Assembly: GCA_002633005.1 (NCBI GenBank)
Contig: NMRA01000011.1
Coordinates: 713,931 to 777,930, forward strand
DNA length: 64,000 bases
Direction of reading: 5' to 3'
DNA from: Phoronis australis
Lineage: Eukaryota; Phoronida; Phoronidae
Shown here: positions 24,795-34,834 of the stretch, one piece after another
How the letters are laid out: every line of letters begins with the position of its first letter
Numbering within the stretch: the first letter of the stretch is position 1
Program-made: the position numbers and the translations under genes
The notes under the pieces: generated by a model
Told to the model about the DNA's origin: nothing
The model's input: only the letters and a program-made list of their open reading frames with translations
Database searches by the model: none

Positions 24795-24807
24795 TGACCT
24801 TTGACCT
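24795..24807 (-). promoter_or_regulatory. DR1-type nuclear-receptor half-site pair (perfect)
   Basis: The same 13-mer as at 23627, in the corresponding place of another array unit. Confidence 0.35.
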
Positions 24808-25226
24808 ATTTTCTCTAATTGGACGACCCTATTGCTTAGTAAAGTAGGGTATTTTATTGGCATGTAGCTTTACACCAATGTGCTGGAATTGAAGAGAATT
24901 CCTTGAAAAATGTAGGAGAAATAACCTTTTCAAAAGTAGATGACCTTTGCACTAGTTGACCCTATCCAGTGCATTACAAGCCCTTTTAGTAGAACTATTG
25001 CAAAGTCCGTGAAAAGAATATTTAATGCTGAGAATCACATTTGTTTAACGGCTGACACATCAGAATACTTGGTGGATGAAAAGGACAAATTTTCAGAAGA
25101 AAAATGCACCTAATGACCCCATGCTTGCACTAAAGGACCTGAAACTTTGTATTTGGAATTGAATTAGATTACCAATCAGACTTGTGAATTTCAAGTGACT
25201 AGCTCAAAATTTTAGTTTGCACCTAA

Positions 25227-25239
25227 TGACCTTTGACCT
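25227..25239 (-). promoter_or_regulatory. DR1-type nuclear-receptor half-site pair (perfect)
   Basis: Third exact copy of the 13-mer, in the last array unit. Units at 23201 (TGACCTTTAACCT) and 24362 (TAACCTTCGACCT) carry one- and two-base variants. Confidence 0.35.
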
Positions 25240-25281
25240 GTTTTATCTGATTGGTTAGGCCTATTGCGAAGTAAAGTAGGA

Positions 25282-25361
25282 GCTACATCGCCTCTGGTTC
25301 GGGCCAACAGAGGCGATGGTCAACCATCGCCTCTGTTGGCCCGAACCAGAGGCGATGCAGC
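25282..25361. repeat. Near-perfect 39-bp-arm hairpin: two transposon ends head to head
   Basis: Bases 25286-25320 are the exact reverse complement of 25323-25357, with only CA between them, and pairing extends outward with one mismatch. The left arm, with its flank TAGGAGCT, equals the right terminus of the element at 32736-32770. Two termini of the same family therefore meet here back to back. Each arm is itself a small hairpin (CATCGCCTCTG...CAGAGGCGATG). Confidence 0.95.
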
Positions 25362-25585
25362 TCGTATAGGCGCTCTATACGCTGGAAGCTTTTCGGCGAA
25401 TTATGCCTCGCACCGACTAAACCATCAAAGTCACGTTGTTATAAATACCTTTTGCGCATAGAGGAACACCTTAGGAGGTTGTCGATATGTTTAATTTCTT
25501 CCAACACGAACAAATACTCCCGCTATCAAACTTTTTCTTCCAGCAGTCCCTATTTCAGTTCCCAAAATCGTGAACTCAACATTTT
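25323..25585 (+). repeat. Left inverted end of the P-like element
   Basis: Inverted match to 32512-32770. It begins ACCATCGCCTCTG and contains an internal hairpin at its tip. Confidence 0.85.
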
Positions 25586-25679
25586 CACCAATGAGATAAA
25601 TATAACTAGAGTTGACATCACGTGGTTTTCGTTGTGCGAAGTGGTCCGCCATCTTGCTGATGGGCGATAGTGGGGCGTC

Positions 25680-27590
25680 ATGCCCGTTTATTGTGTAGCA
25701 TTTAACTGCAAAAATGCCAGGACAGAAGAGTCTAAGCAACGAAATATCACATTTCATAGGTAATAGTGCCATGGTGCTTGTTATTGTTAGTGTTTGGTGT
25801 GCGCCACTGTGAATGAATGTTCACAAAATTGATTTATAATGATGAACGATCTCAAGTTGCACTGGGCAGAAGTTGTGTATGCGGACCCTGAGACTGTCAG
25901 ATGTTCTTTGAATTCGTTCTAAAATCACATTTCACAAGTAATTATGTCATCGTTAATGTTATGAAGACATAGCCAACTTAGCAAACCTCGGCGTGGGTCT
26001 GTTTGACTTAATATTTCCTAGCATGGATCCTGGTGACCTGGTGGGTGTGTAAAGCAGGGACTCCTAACCCCCTCGTCTGGCCTTATCACTCATTTGTTAT
26101 GTCTTTTGTGTCTTTTCTATTTTTTCATATTTCTTGTGGTAGGTTTCCCAAGGATGAATCACTTCGAAAACAGTGGGCTCGCGCTGAACGGAGAAGCAAA
26201 CCTGATGGCAGCGTGTGGGAACCAAGCTTGTACAGATTTTTGTGCTCCCAACACTTTTGTGATTCTGACTTTGATCGCACTGGGTGTACTGTTAGAATTC
26301 GACCTAATGCTGTACCTAAAGTCTTTTGATTTTCCTGCACATCTACAGGTAAGTAGTGTAAGACTATGTGTTCGAATTTTGCTACAATATGTCATCTGTC
26401 GCTCTTACATTATATTTTATATTGGTGCTGTTGCTTTCACTTAGTTTAAATCACATATTCCCATGAAGGGTCATTTGCCATAGTCATATGGCGAGACTGC
26501 TCATAACCTACAGGGGAGGATCCAGGATTTTGAGTTGGGGGGCAGGGCAGATTGTTAGCTAGGATATTGCCCCTTAAACATTTGCACCCCCGAACTGCCA
26601 CATGGAATCTGGGAAAATTTTAGGGGGGCCGTGACCCCCTTGGCCCCCCTCTAAATCCGCCACTGACCTAGGTCCTGTCTTGAATATTGCAGAACAAGGA
26701 GTCACTTCCTAGATTGACCAGAAATAGTCAACAATCATCCTCTGACATCTCAGCTTACACTGGCCCTGCTACAGATAGTGATGACAGCACTGTACTTGTG
26801 TCACAGCTACGTATGACCTATAGTTCTTTTCTAGAAGCTGTTTAATTGCTTATGAACAGACCACATTATCAAAGCCAATAGTTACTGAAGTGCTGAGGTA
26901 AGACCATCAACTAAGAAAGTGTAGCAGCTTAGTTTTTATCTCCAACTAAGCGAATCAATACACACACACGCACTCGCCTTGGTGGAAAAATTGGTATTAG
27001 TGTGTTATGTCCAACTGTTTGATTTTCGTCCAAAGAGGTATTGTAAACAACAGTACATTGTGGTTGACTTGTCACCCTCTCTTTTAGGATCATGCCTACC
27101 AGCTGCCTACTGCTATAGAACTGAAGAGACGTCTTGACTTAGCCTATGAGAGCCGAGAAATGCTTCAGCACGACGTCAGGAATGTAAGGGCTCGAGAGAA
27201 ACGAGCTAAACACAACCTGGAGGCTTTGTTGAATAATCTGAAGGAGCAAAGGCTTGTTAATGATGAACTGGTTGCCAAACTTGACATCATTCTCAGGTTA
27301 GCATTGCTTTTCAGGATATTACAATTCAATGACAAGTTATCTCATATCTTCAACATATGTTACCAGAACGTATCTTTGTTGTCAAAGAGCCGTTTACCAG
27401 ATGTTTAAGTCATATTAACCACTTGACCTCTAAAAGTCTTTGTCATTACAATTTTCTTCATTGTAGACATTCCGGTTGACTTGTTCAGCAGGCCAGTCCA
27501 GATGTATTCTGATGAACAACGAGACTTTGCCTTGACACTCTATTTCTATAGCCCTAAGGCATACGAATATTTAAGAAATGAAACAAACAT
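25680..27590 (+). pseudogene. P-element/THAP9-like transposase, 5' half, probably inactive
   Basis: Exon 1 (25680-25759) reads MPVYCVAFNCKNARTEESK and ends in phase at CATAG|GTAATA. Exon 2 (26143-26348) continues RFPKDESLRKQWARAERR, LCSQHFCDSDFD, RPNAVPKVF. This is a complete THAP finger: C5, C10, C and H of CSQH, the core Trp and the AVP box. One extra T after KVF (26327) shifts the following DFPAHLQ; removing the frame break is the only change the THAP region seems to lack. Exon 3 starts at 26693 (NKESLPRLTRNSQ, Ser-rich). Exon 4 (27088-27296) is a coiled coil (DHAYQLPTAIELKRRLDLAY). Exon 5 (from 27467) reads FSRPVQMYSDEQRDFALTLY then SPKAYEYLRNE, the start of the P-type catalytic region. 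The frame does not carry across 27296/27467, and the rest of the transposase is absent. Confidence 0.75.
26511..26665. mobile_element. 155-bp MITE in an intron of the THAP9-like gene, with 5-bp target duplication
   Basis: Ends CAGGGGAGGATCCAGG and (inverted) CAGTGGCGGATTTAGAGG, flanked by ACCTA on both sides (26506-26510 and 26666-26670). Related to 21903-22033. It sits between exons 2 and 3 of the transposase. Confidence 0.75.
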
Positions 27591-27639
27591 AATTTCTATC
27601 CTTGCATATGCTACTTCGGCGGCAGCAGTGTTTCAGGGA

Positions 27640-27977
27640 AATTCATTGGCGGATTTAGGGCGGTGCGCCCGGGCCGCGCTCCTCCCCGCCCTTGTCTGCC
27701 GAAAAAATAGAACATCAAGAGCGTCAGGAAATATTGAGTTTGTAAAGTAACCCCACTAATTAACATGCGGTTAAAACAAGATTTAACAATGTGTGCAGTT
27801 TTAGTTTATGTGCGTGTTCTAGTGTCAAATCACCGGCGCAATCGGTTTCCCATCTTTTTTTCGGAGCTCCCCAATTTTAGGCTGGGTGCGCCCACGCAAT
27901 TGTGCTTTGTGCGATTCCCGCGGAGACAAAATGTTGGGCCCGCCCCCTTATGATATCCTAGATGCGCCTCTGAAATT
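27640..27977. mobile_element. Non-autonomous element (GGCGGATTTAGGG family), about 340 bp
   Basis: It starts ATTGGCGGATTTAGGG and ends with the inverted GATGCGCCTCTGAAAT. The interior is clearly shared with 38165-38335 (GGAAATATTGAGTTT, AAACAAGATTTAA, TGCAGTTTTAGT). The flanks AAATTCA and AAATTTCA may be a target duplication of 7-8 bases. It lies just after the last readable P-transposase exon. Confidence 0.65.
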
Positions 27978-28980
27978 TCAGTTCAATTATTTTCAAAGTT
28001 GAGGGGAAGTTCATAAAATTTCCCGATGTATTAAATAGGATCTCTTCAGGCTAAAGCTGACAAAAATTAACAGCATGTATACTTAGGGAATGCAATGGTC
28101 GATGGGAGTGTCTCCCCCAGCTGATCGTCCTATCCGGCTTGTAAACAACTAATAATCAAGTTCTGTACATTTATAAGGTTAGTTCAAACAAAATGTGTTA
28201 ATGGCTAGATTCTCATGTGGCTATTAAAGGCATCGAGGTATTTTTAAACTATTATAAAGTATATGCGTGGCAATTCGTAAACTGGCAAGAGATCCCAGGG
28301 CATTACGGCAGCTATTCACGGTCAAATAATTGGGAAATTATTTTTTTCTCGGACTTATAATGACCGTTTAAGCAACGCAAGGGTCACGTATTTACGTTGC
28401 TTTATGTTACCAACACTGTAAAACCTCGTTAGTATTCAAAATTTCAAATTTTATTCTGAAAATTGCCCGGCTTCCATAAGGCCACCGTGCTTTTGTTTAC
28501 AAATCGTCCATCATCAATATGGCGGACTGCGTGTCACGCGCTGTCTGGCTTGCGATTATAGTCGTGTCATCTCTATGTATATAGATCATGGATTTTCACT
28601 CGGTGCACGCCAAGAGATTCTTTTAACCAGGCCGAAGGTCAGAAGTTGCGGTCCTACCGGCGAACTTTGAAAGCTGAAGTTCCCACCCTTTACGTACGTG
28701 CTGCCGGTAACCAGCCGAGCATTTGTCGTGTTGTTAAACATTAAAATGTCAAATATGTGCACAAAGACTATTAAATGTCATATCAACAGCATGTATTTTT
28801 ATCAAATACAAACAATAATTCATTGAAATACAATCAGTTTCAAGTAACGCAAATTAAATACAAGTATAAGTGGTGGCATTTTGGAAACGAACATTTGACT
28901 GACAAGACCGCAATGGCTCACCTTTGGCCTATTTAAAGATTGAGGTCATGAAGTCACATCACCTAGCGAGCGCGGTAAAA
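27978..28980. other. Interior of the P-like element without recognisable coding sequence
   Basis: The 3' half of the transposase expected here is not readable in any frame. A Kozak-like AATATGGCGGACTGC occurs near 28520 but no exon could be supported. Confidence 0.4.
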
Positions 28981-29129
28981 ATGGGGCTATTCGGAGAATT
29001 CTCCTCGCGGTGTCGCTGCTGTACTAGTGGTGATTGAATTGCGCATGCGTGGCTGTCTGCATATAAACAACTGGTAAAAAATGGAATTTTTATCAAAATA
29101 CGTCGTCGCGCTAAGCCTTATTACTGCTA

Positions 29130-30095
29130 ATTTCCCTGGTGCAAGTCTTCGATAGATGGCCACAAATTCCCAAAAGACCTAAGGTTACTATATTCGTGGA
29201 CAACTGCGGTCAACAGGGTCAACTAACTGACAAAAAGTGTGTGGATGCTGAAGCCCCGTGTGTGCTCTATGACTATGCAGTTCCATACGGAGACTACACA
29301 ACATTACTTGGTAAGTTGTTAGCAATCAGTTTCTATCAACATCGTTCGGTGATGTTATCCCCACCTGTTACCCCACTGAATAACGGGTTTATTGAGTGGA
29401 ACTAAGTGTTTCTTTTTGGAAACTCACCCGATGCCGGGTAGGCTAGCAGCACATATTCATATTGTCCTGGGTGGGAGTGCTCCCAAAATAAGAGGTGTAT
29501 GGTACGTGATGCACAGAAGTCAAGAGTGACTTTTTCACAGCAGTTTCTCTTCAAAACTATGCTGTTTCCAATAAAATTCTCTAGATGAGTGAGTTTCCTT
29601 ATTTTATCGTGGACCCCACCCCCAGGACCACCAGCTCAGTTATCAATTAACATGAATAAGCCTTAATTCAGTAAATGTCGCAACATTGCATTGGAAAAAA
29701 ATTGACACCTAGAATGAATTTTACTTGTTGAGATCAGAAGCACATTTTAAGTGTCATGAAAAATACACATTGTTAAATCACTTTTAGCCTGTTTCACATA
29801 TTTTAATTCAGATATTAAATAAGACTTGGGTACAAAGGTTATTAGTTTCTACACATAAACATGAAGATGAAATGTCAAGTATGTTCTGCCTTACGAAAGT
29901 AGTTTTGTCTTGTCTTTTCTTTTACAATTTGCTAATATTTTTATTCTGTTACAGGTGAGAAAAAACAACTGAAACCAACCTCCTGACCATCTATTTCACT
30001 GTTGGACAAAGTGAAAAGCAATCCTTCAGCAATAACCTGAAAGAATTGAACGTAATTCAGAAATTCAGCACCTGATATGCCTGATTATGGACACC
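29130..30095 (+). pseudogene. THAP-domain exons of an ISL2EU-like transposase, badly decayed
   Basis: Exon 1 (to 29310) aligns base by base with 18500-18682: DGHKFPKDLRLLYSWTTAVN, then a stop, LTKSVWMLKP, RVCSM, and the same end ACATTACTTG|GTAAGT. The intron is also alignable with that of the first copy. Exon 2 begins at 29955 after TTACAG with GTGAGAAAAAACAACTGAAACC, equivalent to 19457. The first two zinc ligands are lost, and stops and shifts abound. It is a paralogue of the transposase at 18479-20715, not a recent copy (about 70% identity by eye). Confidence 0.65.
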
Positions 30096-30469
30096 CTCGC
30101 AATGTTGTTTCTTTCTGTGCTTTTTCAGTTTACCATTTGTTTTTAAATACACTGATAACTGTCTATTCTCGAATCTTGTGCATAGCAGATTCTTATCCAG
30201 CTAGCTACAATTGAAAACATACAATAAGACAATCGATGCAGTCTGAATGTCATTTCCCCATAATCTGTACCAAATTGAAAAGTTTTTACCAATAGTATAA
30301 AGCTTTCTGCTAAAAGGAAAATTTAATGTCACTCAGCTTTTAGCTATCATTTCACTGGGTTCTAATTTCAATGGCCTATAGAAGCGCACTTGTAAAAAAG
30401 TTCTAGTTTCAACACGTGGCTTTCTTTCATGTAACCTCATTCAGCCTCAATAACATCCACAATTAGACC

Positions 30470-30860
30470 CTTGAAGGTAAACACAGCAGCATATCACTTG
30501 AATCGCTTTGAGCCCAAAATCAGACACTGAACTAGACCAGAGTGTGACTAGGTCTTCTTTAGCTTCAGTCCCTCATGTTTCTTCCAGGAAAGGAAATAAG
30601 CTATTGTCCACACATGACTCATTGCCTATGAAAGGGCATCCTCACCAACAAGGCTTATTTGTGTAGCAGTCAGATATAGTTCGTCTGGATACACAGACAG
30701 TCCACTGGCACATTGTCTTATGGTAACTTAGTACTGCGATTCACATTTCTCCAGGGCCACTGACTTGCACATTGTGCCATGCAGCACTGCTGGTGTGTGG
30801 AAGTGCTGTGGGAAGAGAACGGAGTAACAAAGCTTGTCTATGATACAGCTTGAAGTGGCC
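30470..30860 (-). pseudogene. YqaJ-type recombinase/nuclease remnant
   Basis: On the minus strand one frame gives TPAVLHGTMCKSVALEKCES, then TIRQCASGLSVYPDELYLTA, LVGEDAL, and later GLKLKKT and AAVFTFKG. These resemble, in order, the T-P-A-x-x-x-G-xx-xE--AL motif, the GLFVHPDxPxLxASPDGLV block, the LKKTHPYYYQVQ block and the F-VFT-KG strand of YqaJ-like viral/transposon exonucleases. The catalytic Asp and Glu-x-Lys are not intact, and stops (UAA, UAG) interrupt it. I judged this by motif order only. Its position opposite a THAP transposase remnant inside matched TIRs is what makes it convincing. Confidence 0.55.
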
Positions 30861-32435
30861 TTAAAATGTCACTGAACCTGGAACAAATATTGAAATATGA
30901 ATAATTAAGTACTCCAGATTGGATCAAAAATGTTATCCCTGTTTTTCAAAAATATATGGTGATTGGTCTACAGTTTCACATAAAAGTAAATAATTACCAT
31001 TTTCAGAAACCAAGGGTGTATATAATGAGTATTGCATAAAACTGTGTCTTTATTTTTTATCCCTAGCCAAAACAATTCTTAAAACGCATCACTTGTCTGT
31101 AAAATATACAAGTTTTTTGAGACAACTTCAAACCTTTGTTACCCATTTTCAAGCCTTTTTAATTTCGATACTTTCAGCAATTTTAAACTCAGATTACAGG
31201 TTCATGGGTCTGTCAAGCATACTTCTATCCTAAGGTTGAGGGAACCGTTTTTCTTCTAATAGAAGATATGAAGACTTGCGGGTCATTTAAAAATGATGGA
31301 TAATCTTTCTGTAGTTTAAGAGTAATTACAAATCGTAAGGCACCATCAAAAATGCAATTTTCACAAAAATGGCAGTCATTTGAATTTATAACGACTTGCA
31401 ACATTTCAAGGCATGAGTTAAGACTGTTCAGTCACTGTGCATTCGGAAAATGTAATATATTTTCGTGGTTTTACAATTGATACAAGTAGCAAAACAGTTT
31501 CATGAAATCAACTTGAAGGGACTTCGTGAAGGCTAAGAATTACCTCACCATGCTCTTTTCCCCAAACATGTATTACCTGTTATTTGTTTCCACACATTCA
31601 GTTGTACCAAATATTACAACCCCCATGCCAATCCCCCCTCGGGACCTGAATAAGTAATTTAACAAAATGACTTTAAAAATAGCTGTTCCTTTTCAAAGGC
31701 TTTGTTCGTTGTCTCCAATATTGAAAGTAGGCTTTGACAACAGATCTGCACTGGATGGGAAGATCTTGTTGGTTAGCTGCAGTCAAATGCTAAAAACCAA
31801 TTTTTGTCCATTCAGGGACGGTGCAGAAGCGATGCATATCTCCTCTGCACGGTACAAGCCTTCAAACCTAAAAACCAAAGGTTACGTGAAAACTGACGTG
31901 ATAGATTTCCATTTCAACGTGTAATAGATTTCCAGAAGACATATGATAGGGAGTAAACAAATAGTCTAATGCAATGGATATTTATCACTCACGTACCCTT
32001 TGCCATTGGGATTGGATTGTAATCTTAACTCATTAACCTGTATCGAGTTGACAGCATAAACATTCAGCATTGATTGATGTAACTGTCACTGATAAACTTT
32101 TAGAAATCATTCCAAACAATAATAATGCTTTGATGTACGAAACGATCCCGATTGCTACGTCAAGTATCACATATCACAACATACAAAGATTAACCAGACT
32201 CTGGCTGGCGACTGACTGCCGCGAAGTCGACATCGGCGAGTGCCTCAGTTAACAGGCATCGGTAGAATAATCATGGAATGATCGTTAAAATAATCACAAA
32301 CCTTACCTTTGTATGAGGTCGTGCTTACTTCCTCTCATAGAAGCACCTTTTTTACGCAATCTCAGATTCAGCTGGCACGGCTGCAAGCCATTTCACCATG
32401 TATTTAAAGGGCTCGCGAAATCGAGGCTGTTAATC
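30861..32435. other. Interior of the ISL2EU-like element, nothing recognised
   Basis: There are no convincing exons. The frames at 31667-31924 and 32070-32252 have no domain features. Confidence 0.35.
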
Positions 32436-32511
32436 TATCACCACTAGTACACGCACGCCCTCTAGTTATTGTAGATTTTCCGAATAGCCCCATTGGAGCG
32501 TGCGCAGTATA

Positions 32512-32770
32512 AAAATGGTGAGTTCACGATTTTGGGAACTGAACGAGTGACTGCTCGAACAAAAAGTTCGATAACGGAAGTATTTGTTCGAGTTGGAAGG
32601 AATTAAACACACCGCCAACCTCCTAAGGTGTCCCTTCATATGCAGAAGGTATTTATAATAACGTGACTTTCATGCTTTAGCCAGTGCGAGGCATAATTCG
32701 CCGAAAAGCTTCCGGCGTATGGAGCGCCTATAGGAGCTGCATCGCCTCTGGTTCGGGCCAACAGAGGCGA
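32512..32770 (-). repeat. Right inverted end of the P-like element
   Basis: Inverted copy of 25323-25585. It terminates GGGCCAACAGAGGCGATGGT. Confidence 0.85.
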
Positions 32771-32772
32771 TG

Positions 32773-33141
32773 GTTATTGCCTAGATGACAGCATACTTAC
32801 GTTTGTGACTGAAGCAGGAGTACAGGATAGAGACGATATGCGCGCACCCCGTGGGCCTACATGAAAACATAAAAGCCAGAAAGGTGTTCGTTTTCCACGG
32901 TAATGATGCAGCATCACCCGTAAATCAACGTCATTTGTACTCTTCTTATAACCCAGAGAGCACACACTCGAGTCAAGTCAGGAAGATCCAGTGCTGCGAA
33001 ATTTATTGCAGCAGACGCAAACATAGTTTGTCACAAGGGGGCGTCACGGTAATCCGGACGTGGACAACAGCGGTGCTTTTCTCAATACTCGCCGTTTCCA
33101 TGCGTGCCGTTAGATGGCCAGTAGCCAGCACCTAGGTCTCG
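32773..33141. other. Spacer between two transposons
   Basis: No gene. Its last part (33098-33135: TGCGTGCCGTTAGATGG, CAGTAGCCAGCAC) resembles, inverted, the loop of the palindrome at 35976-36019, so it is an extra partial terminus of the next element's family. Confidence 0.5.
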
Positions 33142-34261
33142 CTGGTTCCGTACTGCCTAGCTAGCATGCAGGTAACACGCAATGGCACGCAATTTTGCAT
33201 TGGTTGGTGTATCCTCAGGAGTCATTGGTTAGCTTTACAACACCGTGAAAAAATGGCGATCTGTGAACGATTTTTAGCCTTGTTACGCAAGTGTTGTCGC
33301 AGCAACTATTTCGTTTCTGCAGTGATGTTAACTAGCCGCGTGCTTGAAGCACATACATGTACAATGAATACATAACTGGCCAATTTAACGGTGTGTTATT
33401 CAAACTGAATGAATATAGTACAGTGTCGTAAACTAAAGTCATGCAGTAAGGTGCACTCCGAAAAGGCGTACACAATTTCTAAGATTCACATTTCCTGGAC
33501 ATAAATTTTAAGCACCGATTTGTCTGCCCAACACATACCGAGAACATGCGCTTACAAGGAAGTCAACGAATTTTTAAAGATTTGCGGGAATTTTCACCGC
33601 TCGTCCTTCTGTGCGGCTTTTACCAGGATCAATGAGAGCGCGACGGCCGGAGTCAGGTACTGAGTTGTGATGACCGCATTGCCCGATGCGAGCAAGACCC
33701 AATATGGGCCTATTACGTGTAATTACCCAACCATAAACTGTATTAAACATCTCTGACTGTACATAATGACGAATTTTCAAAATGCATTAACCACTAATTT
33801 TCTTTAACTAAAAACGAACACCACGGCGGTATACAGCTGAAAAAAAATAAACAACAAAGTACGGTTTTCGATTTTTAAAAATCGATGAACTAATAATCCA
33901 AAAACTACAACCATTGATACGATTGAAGATAAACTACCGAGCTTATTGATATACTCGGTGGATATACAAACGCTGATCAGAGTTAGCAATATCACATGGG
34001 TTCACTTTCTTCCAATCTAGTTAACCAGATTTTTGACCAGGAAACAGTTGTACTTAAACAGTACACACCATGGATTTTTGCACATTTTGAATTACCGGTG
34101 GCCACAGACTAAATGTATGACGTAAAATTTAGCTAAACCCATGTTTATTTTGTGTAATTAGCTCAAAATTTTGATTTTTCTTTCAATTTTGCCAATTTTC
34201 ACATTTCCCGCCATGTGACGTCATGGGTTGAACACAAGAGATCAGTGACTAGCATTGAACA

Positions 34262-34510
34262 ATGGCGGAGACCAGGGAATTTGAAAGTGACGACGATTAT
34301 GAGCAAGAATTGAACGAATACTATGAAGAAACGTATGAGAATGGTGGCCAGGATGAGGAAATGGGGTTGCACGAAAGCGAGAACAAGTTTAATGTGCTTC
34401 CGGCTGCGTACTTTTCTACTTTGAGCCTTATGAACTGGATCCTCCCGCGAGAGAAGCGGCCTCGGGCTCGGCGAGTCAACCCAGTCATCCAACAGACGAT
34501 CCTGAATTAA
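34262..34510 (+). CDS. Short acidic open frame, unrecognised
   Basis: It starts at a good Kozak site (AACAATGGCGG), preceded by TGACGTCA, a perfect CRE. The first 45 codons are strongly acidic (ESDDDYEQELNEYYEETYEN). The codons after about 34400 look better in another frame (YFEPYELDPPAREAASGS, ending at a TGA at 34530), which suggests a one-base slip or a splice site. No domain was recognised. It lies opposite to and upstream of the minus-strand THAP remnant within the same inverted-end element, so it may be a second element gene. Confidence 0.35.
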   Translation: MAETREFESDDDYEQELNEYYEETYENGGQDEEMGLHESENKFNVLPAAYFSTLSLMNWILPREKRPRARRVNPVIQQTILN

Positions 34511-34559
34511 GAGCTGATGTTTCTGAATGATAAATATTGTCCTTTATTGAACCAGGCCT

Positions 34560-34834
34560 TCATCGTCTCCTGTGACTGGAGTCGAAACACGAGTCCTCAA
34601 AGTGGGCAGAACACAGAGTGGCCCCGGACCGAATCGCTTGGTCCACGATGACGTCCCACACTCTCGTTCGGCGCACGAAGTCATGCCACTTCTGCGCAAC
34701 TTTGGTGTCCTTCGGAACACCGAGACGTTTTCCGCCTGGCTGCTGTTGCTGCAGCCTCCGGAAACACATCTTTTGATCCCTCTACGAACCTTCTCGACGC
34801 TAAATGTACTTTGCATTCTCTTCACTCTATACAC
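34560..34834 (-). pseudogene. THAP domain remnant, minus strand
   Basis: The minus strand reads KRCVSGGCSNSSQAENVSVF, then in the next frame VPKDTKVAQKWHDFVRRTRV, then SGATLCSAHFEDSCFDS. These are the C-x4-C, the PKD and Trp core and the C-S-x-H-F of a THAP zinc finger, interrupted by one frameshift near 34712. The first Cys is around 34768. No catalytic exon follows toward 33500. It is flanked by the inverted ends at 33142 and 36554. Confidence 0.7.

Larger units (their letters stand above)
22798..25272 (+). repeat. Tandem array of about 425-bp units, with DR1-like motifs
   Basis: Landmarks recur at about 420-440 base spacing. The phrase GTGCATTA or a close variant appears near 22960, 23377, 23797, 24107, 24535 and 24972, each followed by a TCAGAAGAAAAATGCACCTAATGACCCCATG-like segment (shown here only in outline) and then by CTGATTGG. 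A longer start, GAACTAGAAAGATTAT, marks 22798 and 23927, giving a higher-order repeat of about 1.13 kb. Unit identity is moderate (roughly 70-80% by eye). There is no coding capacity. The array ends abruptly at the hairpin that starts at 25282. Confidence 0.85.
28983..32491. mobile_element. ISL2EU-like DNA transposon with AT target duplication, decayed
   Basis: The ends are inverted: GGGGCTATTCGGAGAAT...GTACTAGTGGTGAT at 28983-29034 and its complement ATCACCACTAGTAC...CCGAATAGCCCC at 32436-32491. AT lies immediately outside both ends (28981-28982, 32492-32493). Inside are a THAP-exon pair on the plus strand (29130-30095) and a YqaJ-nuclease-like remnant on the minus strand (30470-30860). As I know the family, ISL2EU elements carry a transposase gene and a YqaJ gene and duplicate AT, so structure and content agree. 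The DDE core is missing. Confidence 0.75.
25323..32770 (+). mobile_element. P-element-like (THAP9-like) transposon with long inverted ends, carrying a nested element
   Basis: The left end 25323-25585 and the right end 32512-32770 are inverted copies of about 260 bases, roughly 85% identical (shared ACCATCGCCTCTGTTGGCCC, GCTTTTCGGCGAATTATGCC, CACCTTAGGAGGTTG, CCCAAAATCGTGAACTCA). Inside the left end lies a THAP/P-type transposase start (25680). A second element (28983-32491) with its own ends is inserted near the right end. Without it the outer element is about 3.9 kb. No target duplication is visible at the outer ends, because the left one abuts another terminus. Confidence 0.75.

Noticed and set aside
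22798-25272. CRISPR-like or coding repeat array
   Set aside because: Units are about 425 bp and diverged, without short repeats and spacers and without open frame.
28500-28560. First exon starting ATGGCGGACTGC
   Set aside because: No donor in frame within a sensible distance and no downstream partner.
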